DNA of 5,523 nt from an uncultured Atopobium sp. (GTDB taxonomy: Bacteria > Actinomycetota > Coriobacteriia > Coriobacteriales > Atopobiaceae): positions 1-5,523 of the forward strand of contig CAMPCT010000152.1 in NCBI GenBank assembly GCA_946647055.1. Reading direction: 5' to 3'. Both the position numbers and the translations under genes were made by a program. Positions 1-4,290 of this stretch are shown here, one piece after another (the stretch's first letter is position 1; every line of letters starts with the position of its first letter). The notes under the pieces were generated by a model that made no database searches, had not been told where the DNA came from, and saw only the letters and a list, made by a program, of their open reading frames with translations.

Positions 1-1
1 C

Positions 2-166
2 GCCATCGCCGACGTGCTTCGCAGTGGGGGAGAGGGGACGATCGCCGGCCTCAAGGACGCCATGGGCGGCATCAGCCGCAAGTTCGCGGTGCCGCTGCTC
101 GAGGCGTTCGATGCCGAGGGATTCACGGTGCGTGACGGAGCCGCGCGAAAGCTCCGCAAGGGATAG
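2..166 (+). CDS. selB: Selenocysteine-specific elongation factor SelB, C-terminal fragment
   Basis: Partial gene: 54 codons and a TAG stop are visible, and the start lies before the window. SelB is a cytoplasmic GTPase that carries Sec-tRNA to the ribosome and, through C-terminal winged-helix domains, binds the SECIS hairpin downstream of a selenocysteine UGA. The fragment fits the last winged helix: a helix leading to GLKDAMGGISRKFAVPLLEA, then FDAEGFTVRDGAARKLRKG. The SRK-(Y/F)-A-(I/V)-PLLE pattern followed by a D-x-x-G-x-T-x-R stretch is characteristic of SelB C-termini. The next gene is the tRNA-Sec, which supports the call because selB and selC are functional partners. Only about a tenth of the usual protein length (roughly 600 residues) is present, so the GTPase domain cannot be checked. 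Confidence is high from motif plus context. Confidence 0.88.
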   Translation, partial: AIADVLRSGGEGTIAGLKDAMGGISRKFAVPLLEAFDAEGFTVRDGAARKLRKG

Positions 167-249
167 GATGGCGTGCGGCTGGGTCCACACCATCTGATTC
201 GACACCTCGTGGTCTGAGTTGTGATTGCAAGATATAGATGTTCTGCTAC

Positions 250-297
250 GATTGATTGGATTTATAAATTGCTATAAAATAATCGCGGCAATCAATC
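250..297. repeat. 9-bp perfect inverted repeat bracketing the selC promoter
   Basis: GATTGATTG at 250-258 is the exact reverse complement of CAATCAATC at 289-297, with 30 bp between them. The left arm overlaps the proposed -35 of the selC promoter and the right arm lies just after its expected transcription start. The arrangement is seen directly. A role as a pair of operator half-sites or as a loop-forming element is inference. The segment is AT-rich, so chance occurrence is possible. Confidence 0.5.
252..280 (+). promoter_or_regulatory. Candidate promoter of selC
   Basis: TTGATT (252-257) and TAAAAT (275-280) are separated by 17 bp, matching the spacing of a housekeeping sigma factor promoter, in an AT-rich stretch within GC-rich surroundings. 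The predicted start near 287 lies about 23 bases before the mature tRNA 5' end. An overlapping TATAAA at 273-278 would give 15-bp spacing. No clear terminator separates selB from selC, so read-through from selB is also possible. The 143-base gap 167-309 shows no coding region. Confidence 0.5.
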
Positions 298-309
298 AGA
301 TTGTCCTAC

Positions 310-405
310 GGAGACGGATGGGTCCTGGTGGGTCCCGCGGCCTTCAAAGCCGTTGTGAGGCGAGCAGACGTCTCGGGTGTGTTCGATTCGCACACGTCTC
401 CGCCA
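310..405 (+). tRNA. selC: tRNA-Sec (anticodon TCA)
   Basis: A 96-base gene folds as a selenocysteine tRNA, the UGA-decoding adaptor charged with serine and converted by SelA. The acceptor strand GGAGACGG (310-317) pairs with ACGTCTCC (394-401): seven Watson-Crick pairs, then G-A at the eighth position. A 6-bp D stem (320-325 with 330-335) has a 4-base loop TGGT, typical of tRNA-Sec. The anticodon stem 337-341/349-353 carries CTTCAAA with anticodon TCA at 344-346. A long extra arm pairs 356-361 with 370-375. The T arm (377-381/389-393) has loop TTCGATT. G402 is the discriminator and CCA (403-405) is encoded. The extended acceptor, long D stem and long extra arm exclude a normal suppressor tRNA. 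It lies 143 bases after selB. Confidence 0.96.
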
Positions 406-425
406 ATTGCATCTCTTCTGCTTTG

Positions 426-450
426 GCCTCCCACGTTCTCGTTGGGGGGC
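426..450 (+). other. Hairpin downstream of selC, possible 3' end signal
   Basis: The sequence can pair 426-432 with 444-450 and 433-435 with 440-442, leaving T443 bulged and a TTCT loop (436-439). It follows the tRNA by 20 bases, where a transcript end would be expected. It is not followed by a T-tract (TAAACTGTCT comes next), so a classical intrinsic terminator is not supported. It could be a processing or Rho-associated structure, or chance pairing. Confidence 0.3.
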
Positions 451-544
451 TAAACTGTCTGAAAGGCTCGAGTCGTCACTGTGTGCCGTTCGCCGACACA
501 TCTGTTGATATTGGGTGGACTCCCCTAATATTTACTATTGAGTA

Positions 545-573
545 TTGAAATGGCTATTCATAAATAATATTAT
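545..573 (+). promoter_or_regulatory. Candidate promoter of trxB and the downstream operon
   Basis: TTGAAA (545-550) and TATTAT (568-573) are separated by exactly 17 bp, a close match to the housekeeping promoter consensus (TTGACA/TATAAT, five of six at each box). The surrounding 525-585 stretch is strikingly AT-rich. The predicted start is near 580, giving a leader of about 78 bases before the trxB ATG. A weaker TTGATA (505-510)/TAATAT (526-531) pair upstream has only 15-bp spacing. This is the best promoter seen in the window. Confidence 0.68.
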
Positions 574-586
574 CGCGATAAGATAA

Positions 587-614
587 CTTGCGTGTGAGAT
601 GTCTCACGCGCAAG
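587..614 (+). promoter_or_regulatory. Long inverted repeat in the trxB leader (operator or RNA hairpin)
   Basis: CTTGCGTGTGAGA (587-599) and TCTCACGCGCAAG (602-614) are inverted repeats of 13 bases around a 2-base centre. The only mismatch would be a G-U wobble in RNA. As RNA it makes a 12-bp stem with an ATGT loop. It begins about 7 bases after the predicted transcription start, a position suited to a repressor operator or to a 5' stabilising or regulatory hairpin. No T-tract follows, so it is not a simple terminator. Confidence 0.6.
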
Positions 615-639
615 CAGGAAACGACCGGATACGGTCCTG
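615..639 (+). promoter_or_regulatory. Second hairpin of the trxB leader
   Basis: CAG (615-617) pairs with CTG (637-639) and GACCG (623-627) with CGGTC (632-636). A five-base GAAAC bulge lies on the 5' side and the loop is GATA. It starts on the base right after the first hairpin ends, and it ends a few bases before the ribosome-binding GGGAG at 645-649. The contiguity suggests a compact structured leader. I do not recognise a known riboswitch consensus in it. Confidence 0.45.
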
Positions 640-657
640 ACGTAGGGAGCAAAAGGT

Positions 658-1599
658 ATGGAGAACGTGTACGACGTCATTATCCTGGGTGCTGGTCCTG
701 CTGGTCTCACCGCTGGTCTCTATGCGGGCCGTAGCCGCCTGAAGGCCCTCATCATCGAGAAGGGCATCGATGGTGGCCAGATCGCCATCACCAACGAGAT
801 CGAGAACTACCCCGGCCAGATGGTCGACGAGGAGGAGTCCGGCCCCTCCCTGATCGCCCGCATGACCAAGCAGGCCGAGAAGTTCGGCTGCGAGCGCGTG
901 AGCGACACCATCACCTCCGTCGAGCTCGAGGGTGAGGTCAAGAAGCTCGTCGGCAAGAAGGGCGAGTACCTCGCCAAGGCCGTCATCGTCGCCACCGGCG
1001 CCCACTCCCGTCCCATCGGCTGCGTCAACGAGGCCCAGTTTGTGGGCAAGGGCATCTCCTTCTGCGCCACCTGCGACGCCAACTTCTTCACCGACCTCGA
1101 GGTCTACGTGGTCGGCGGCGGCGACAGCGCCGTCGAGGAGGCCATGTACCTCACCGGCTTCGCTCGCAAGGTCACCATCATCCACCGTCGTGACGAGCTC
1201 CGCGCCGCCAAGTCCATCCAGGAGAAGGCCTTTGCCAACCCCAAGCTCGACTTCATGTGGAACAGCGTCGTCGAGGAGGTCGGCGGCGACGAGGGCGTCC
1301 TGGCCAAGATGAAGGTCCGCAACACCGTGACCAACGAGATCACCGAGATCGAGGCTGACGAGGACGACGGCCTGTTCGGCCTGTTCGGCTTCATCGGCTT
1401 CCTCCCCAACACCGACCTCTTCGAGGGCCAGATCGAGATGGAGCGCGGCTACATCGTCACCGACGACGACATGAAGACCAATATCCCCGGTGTCTTCGCC
1501 GCTGGTGACCTCCGCAAGAAGAGCCTGCGCCAGGTCGTCACCGCGGCCGCCGACGGTGCCATTGCCGCCACCCAGGCCTACAAGTACCTCGAGGGCTAA
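658..1599 (+). CDS. trxB: Thioredoxin reductase (NADPH, FAD-dependent)
   Basis: A 313-residue cytoplasmic flavoprotein of normal family length that passes electrons from NADPH to thioredoxin. The N-terminal FAD site shows GAGPAG (11-16). The redox disulfide is CATC (136-139). The NADPH domain has GGGDSAVEEA (153-162) followed by HRRDELRA (176-183), which argues for NADPH use rather than ferredoxin. The C-terminal FAD segment is AAGDLRKKSLRQVVTAAADG (281-300). The start is supported by GGGAG at 645-649, eight bases before the ATG. Oddities: CATCDA replaces the usual CATCDG; the loop before the disulfide reads GCVNEAQF instead of the usual GxPGE form; and GLF is repeated at 238-243 by a 9-base tandem duplication. 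trxA follows after 68 bases, so the pair likely feeds GrdA. Confidence 0.95.
   Translation: MENVYDVIILGAGPAGLTAGLYAGRSRLKALIIEKGIDGGQIAITNEIENYPGQMVDEEESGPSLIARMTKQAEKFGCERVSDTITSVELEGEVKKLVGKKGEYLAKAVIVATGAHSRPIGCVNEAQFVGKGISFCATCDANFFTDLEVYVVGGGDSAVEEAMYLTGFARKVTIIHRRDELRAAKSIQEKAFANPKLDFMWNSVVEEVGGDEGVLAKMKVRNTVTNEITEIEADEDDGLFGLFGFIGFLPNTDLFEGQIEMERGYIVTDDDMKTNIPGVFAAGDLRKKSLRQVVTAAADGAIAATQAYKYLEG
1369..1386 (+). repeat. 9-bp tandem duplication inside trxB
   Basis: GGCCTGTTC occurs twice in succession (1369-1377 and 1378-1386), in frame, giving GLFGLF at residues 238-243. Typical thioredoxin reductases read DG-(V/L)-F-x-FIG-x-xPNT here; this protein reads DGLFGLFGFIGFLPNT, three residues longer. 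The repeat is seen directly. That it is an insertion relative to relatives is inferred from family memory. Confidence 0.7.
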
Positions 1600-1667
1600 A
1601 TCTATCGCATTCGCTGTTTGTGTAATGGGTAACATGGCTGTAAGCCACTACGAAAGGAGATAGCACC

Positions 1668-1991
1668 ATGAGCATGCTCGAACTCGACAAGAAGACGTTC
1701 GCCCCCGAGGTCCTCGAGGCCGAGGGCGCCGTCCTCGTTGACTTCTACGGCGACGGCTGCGTTCCCTGCGCCGCCCTCATGCCGCACGTGCACGAGCTTT
1801 CCGACAAGTATGACGGCCAGCTCAAGTTCTGCGCCCTCAACACCACCAAGGCCCGTCGCGTCGCCATCGGCCAGCAGGTCATGGGCCTTCCCACCGTTGC
1901 CATCTTCAAGGACGGCCAGAAGGTCGAGGAGGTCGTCAAGGACGACGCCACGCCCGAGTCCGTCGAGGAGATGATCAAGCGCTACATCTAA
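1668..1991 (+). CDS. trxA: Thioredoxin with GCVPC active site
   Basis: A 107-residue thioredoxin, normal length, cytoplasmic dithiol carrier. The active site is DGCVPC with C31 and C34, and the cis-proline is P75 in GLPTVAIF. The usual tryptophan before the first cysteine is glycine, and the usual Gly-Pro dipeptide is Val-Pro. From memory, GCVPC is the variant described for thioredoxins of glycine-reducing anaerobes such as Eubacterium acidaminophilum, where Trx and TrxB donate electrons to glycine reductase. AAAGGAG at 1653-1659 fits the ATG at 1668; an ATG two codons later is possible but worse spaced. A small hairpin (TGGCT 1635-1639 with AGCCA 1643-1647) lies in the gap after trxB. Likely co-transcribed with trxB; grdA follows after 90 bases. 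Confidence 0.95.
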   Translation: MSMLELDKKTFAPEVLEAEGAVLVDFYGDGCVPCAALMPHVHELSDKYDGQLKFCALNTTKARRVAIGQQVMGLPTVAIFKDGQKVEEVVKDDATPESVEEMIKRYI

Positions 1992-2038
1992 GCGCTTCCC
2001 CCTTTTGGAATCAGCGTGTTGCCAGTGCACGTTGATGT

Positions 2039-2055
2039 AACTACCGGTAGTTTTT
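2039..2055 (+). other. Short palindrome with T-run before grdA, weak terminator-like
   Basis: AACTACCGGTAGTT is a perfect 14-base palindrome (2039-2052) continuing into a short T-run to 2055. As RNA the stem is only five AT-rich pairs with a CCGG loop, so termination would be weak at best. It could instead be a protein-binding palindrome, since it lies 27 bases before the grdA start. Function is inference. Confidence 0.3.
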
Positions 2056-2081
2056 GCTTTGAGGAATGGAAAGGAGTGAAG

Positions 2082-2552
2082 ATGAGCATTTTAGCCGGCA
2101 AGAAAGTCGTCGTAATCGGCGACCGAGATGGCGTGCCCGGCGAGGCAATTTCTGCCTGCGTCGAGACGGCTGGCGGAGAAGTCGTGTTCTCTTCGACTGA
2201 GTGCTTCGTCTGAACCGCCGCTGGCGCCATGGACCTGGAGAACCAGAGGAGGGTCAAGGAGTTCGCCGAGCAGTTCGGCCCCGAGAACGTCGTCGTTGTC
2301 GTGGGTGCGTCTGAGGGTGAAGCCGCCGGTCTGGCCGCTGAGACGGTCGAGGCTGGAGACCCCACGTTCGCTGGTCCATTGACGGGAGTCCAGTTGGGAC
2401 TCGCTTGCTACCACGTGTGCGAACCTGAGATGAAGCAGGAGTTTGACGAGGCTGTCTATGATGACCAAGTTGGCATGATGGAGATGGTCCTCGATGTGGA
2501 TGACATCATCGAAGAGATGACGAGCATTCGCGAAGACTACTGCAAGTACTAA
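2082..2552 (+). CDS. grdA: Glycine/sarcosine/betaine reductase selenoprotein A, UGA read as Sec44
   Basis: A 156-residue selenoprotein, the common component A of glycine, sarcosine and betaine reductases. Its selenol takes a carboxymethyl group from protein B and passes it on as an acetyl thioester to protein C, leaving an oxidised centre that thioredoxin reduces. The frame from ATG 2082 is open except for TGA at 2211-2213, which falls in [16 protein letters not shown], the GrdA signature; C41 and Sec44 form the Cys-x-x-Sec redox pair. Reading continues to TAA at 2550-2552, the usual family length. AAGGAG at 2071-2076 supports the start. Conventional gene calling would give two fragments (2082-2213 and 2229-2552); this is not a pseudogene. 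Codons such as TTA, CGA, GGA, TCT and AGG, avoided by neighbouring genes, appear here. selB and selC upstream supply decoding. Confidence 0.97.
2211..2255 (+). promoter_or_regulatory. Selenocysteine UGA codon and candidate bacterial SECIS hairpin
   Basis: TGA at 2211-2213 is followed by a possible hairpin: GACC (2232-2235) with GGTC (2252-2255), and TGG (2236-2238) with CCA (2243-2245), apical loop AGAA, and an unpaired 3' bulge at 2246-2251. An alternative pairs CTGG with CCAG (2235-2238/2243-2246). The loop starts 25 bases after the UGA and has G at its second position, compatible with the loose bacterial SECIS pattern I recall. SelB would bind it. The UGA role is secure; the exact fold is a hand prediction. 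Confidence 0.5.
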
Positions 2553-2565
2553 GTGCTGAATAGCA

Positions 2566-2581
2566 GGTTCTCTCACGAACC
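2566..2581 (+). repeat. Inverted repeat GGTTC-TCTCAC-GAACC after grdA
   Basis: GGTTC (2566-2570) and GAACC (2577-2581) flank TCTCAC, 14 bases after the grdA stop. A related sequence, GGTTCTCACGAA, occurs at 2714-2725 just before grdC. It may be a small RNA hairpin ahead of the terminator or a protein-binding site. Confidence 0.4.
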
Positions 2582-2596
2582 GCCATCAAAGCAGGG

Positions 2597-2629
2597 ATCG
2601 GGCGGCGGTTGCGTCGCCCGATTCTTTAT
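2597..2629 (+). terminator. Intrinsic terminator between grdA and grdC
   Basis: ATCGGGCGGCG (2597-2607) pairs with CGTCGCCCGAT (2612-2622) over 11 pairs including one G-U, with loop GTTG, followed by TCTTTAT. It is 44 bases past the grdA stop. The stem is strong and GC-rich; the T-tract is interrupted by one C, so termination may be partial. The 185-base gap to grdC contains no open frame that I can support, and I see no convincing promoter after the terminator. Confidence 0.78.
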
Positions 2630-2737
2630 AAACAGTCCTTTAACAAGACCGCAGGCAATTCCATGAGGTGCTTCAGATAGCGTTTTTCTGGCTCACCTTC
2701 ATCTCGTGCCGACGGTTCTCACGAATGCGAGGTAAGC

Positions 2738-4279
2738 ATGAAAAGTGTTATCAAGGGCACCGGCTACGTTCTCGTCCACACCCCTGACATGGTCATCGAG
2801 AACGGCGCCACCCAGACCACCGAGCGCGTGGTCAACCCCGAGGGCGAGTACCTCAAGGAGCTTCCCAAGCACATCCGTACGTGGGATCAGGTCCTCGAGT
2901 ACTGGCCCAACCAGGTCTACATTGGCAACAAGACGCCCGACGACCTGAAGGAAGTCCCCTTCCCCTGGTACGACAAGCCCTGTGAGGTCAAGGACCGCTA
3001 CGGCAAGTTCGGCCAGATGATGCCGCAGGCCGAGTTCTACCTGCTCATGCAGGTCGCCGACGTCTTCGACCTGGTCGACCTCGAGGCCGGCTTCGTGGCC
3101 GCCAACAAGGAGGCCTTCGCGGCCAACAAGGTCATCTCCGAGGACCTCGTCGCCCGCGTCAAGGACGGCGTCTCCATCGATGCCATCAAGAACGCCATCG
3201 ACAACGAGGCCGCCGAGCCCCTGTTCATGAACGGCGAGGTCGTCGGCTGCGTCAAGCGCGCCCACGAGATCGACGTGAACCTCTCCGCCCACACCATGCT
3301 TGAGAACCTCGTCTCCAAGGCGTCCTCCGTCCTCGCCCTGATCACCGCCATCGACTCCACCGGCATCGCCAAGGAGGACGTCCAGTATGTCATCGACTGC
3401 TCCGAGGAGGCCTGCGGCGACGTCCTGCAGCGTGGCGGCGGCAACTTCGCCAAGGCCGCTGCCGAGATCGCCGGCCTGGTCAACGCCACCGGCTCCGACA
3501 CCCGTGGCTTCTGCGCCGGCCCGTCGCACGCCCTGATCGAGGCCGCCGCCCTCATCCAGGCTGGTGCCTACGACTGCATCGCCGTCACCGCCGGCGGCTG
3601 CACCGCCAAGCTCGGCATGAACGGCAAGAGCCACGTCGAGAAGGGCATGCCGGTCCTCGAGGACATGCTCGGCGGCTTCTGCATCATCCTCACCAAGAAC
3701 GACGGCGTTAACCCCGAGATCAACCTCGAGGCCATCGGCCGCCACAAGGTCGGCACCGGCTCCGCCCCGCAGGCCGTCATCCAGAGCCTCGCCTACGATC
3801 CCCTCGATCAGCTTGGCCTGCAGCCCACCGACATCGACCGCTTCTCGCCCGAGATGCAGAACCCCGACATCACCAAGCCCGCCGGCGCTGGTGACGTGCC
3901 CGAGGCCAACTACAAGATGATCGCCGCCCTGGGCGTCAAGAAGGGCGCCATCGAGAAGAAGGAGATGCCCAACTTCATCAAGCAGCACGGCATCACCGGC
4001 TTCGCCCCCACCCAGGGCCACATCCCGTCTGGCGTGCCTTCCATCGGCTTCCTGCGCGACCTCATGCTCGCTGGCGACATCAAGCGTGCCATGATCATCG
4101 GCAAGGGCTCCCTGTTCCTGGGCCGCCTGACCAACCTGTTCGACGGCACCTCCTTCATCATCCAGGCCAACAGCGGTGAGGCCGAGGCCCCCGCGGCCGC
4201 CGACGAGGGCGAGGTCCGCACCATGGTCGCCAAGTTCATGCGCGAGTTCGCCGAGAGCATGCTCGACGCTGCAGAGTAG
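2738..4279 (+). CDS. grdC: Glycine reductase complex component C, beta subunit
   Basis: A 513-residue protein matching GrdC in length and in its N-terminal pattern (GTGYVLVHTPDMVIENGATQ, residues 7-26). With GrdD it forms protein C, which accepts the acetyl group from GrdA and releases acetyl phosphate. The central part resembles the ketoacyl-synthase III/thiolase fold: EEACGDVLQRGGGN (223-236), then SDTRGFCAGPSHAL (253-266), where C259 is the most plausible acyl-accepting cysteine (inference). TQGHIPSGVPSIGFLRD (425-441) and GKGSLFLGRLTNLFDG (455-470) are further conserved-looking blocks. The tail has an acidic Ala-rich stretch (480-492). GAGG at 2729-2732 supports the ATG. It is separated from grdA by a terminator and followed by grdD after 11 bases. 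Cytoplasmic, no signal peptide. Confidence 0.94.
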   Translation: MKSVIKGTGYVLVHTPDMVIENGATQTTERVVNPEGEYLKELPKHIRTWDQVLEYWPNQVYIGNKTPDDLKEVPFPWYDKPCEVKDRYGKFGQMMPQAEFYLLMQVADVFDLVDLEAGFVAANKEAFAANKVISEDLVARVKDGVSIDAIKNAIDNEAAEPLFMNGEVVGCVKRAHEIDVNLSAHTMLENLVSKASSVLALITAIDSTGIAKEDVQYVIDCSEEACGDVLQRGGGNFAKAAAEIAGLVNATGSDTRGFCAGPSHALIEAAALIQAGAYDCIAVTAGGCTAKLGMNGKSHVEKGMPVLEDMLGGFCIILTKNDGVNPEINLEAIGRHKVGTGSAPQAVIQSLAYDPLDQLGLQPTDIDRFSPEMQNPDITKPAGAGDVPEANYKMIAALGVKKGAIEKKEMPNFIKQHGITGFAPTQGHIPSGVPSIGFLRDLMLAGDIKRAMIIGKGSLFLGRLTNLFDGTSFIIQANSGEAEAPAAADEGEVRTMVAKFMREFAESMLDAAE

Positions 4280-4290
4280 GGGGTTTTTCA

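Noticed and set aside
426..450. Classical intrinsic terminator for selC
   Set aside because: A hairpin is present but no T-tract follows, so it is listed only as a hairpin.
480..500. TGTGT/ACACA pairing at 480-484 and 496-500
   Set aside because: Five-pair stem with an 11-base loop and no T-tract; too weak to call.
225..548. 107-codon plus-strand open frame upstream of trxB
   Set aside because: It runs through the whole tRNA-Sec gene and the trxB promoter; no ribosome-binding site and no protein-like motif.
406..657. Glycine riboswitch ahead of the operon
   Set aside because: Expected for a glycine-responsive operon, but I could not find its conserved core or tandem aptamer layout, and the leader after the promoter is too short.
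604..1635. Long open frame on the minus strand opposite trxB
   Set aside because: It is the antisense of a well-supported trxB, and its product is low-complexity Asp/Gly/Leu/Val-rich, typical of a GC-rich gene read backwards.
2082..2213. grdA as a broken gene or two separate genes
   Set aside because: The stop is the conserved Sec codon in the GrdA signature; both sides are intact and in frame, and selB and selC are adjacent.
2640..2668. Promoter for grdC
   Set aside because: TTAACA is a fair -35, but no acceptable -10 lies at 16-18 bp spacing.
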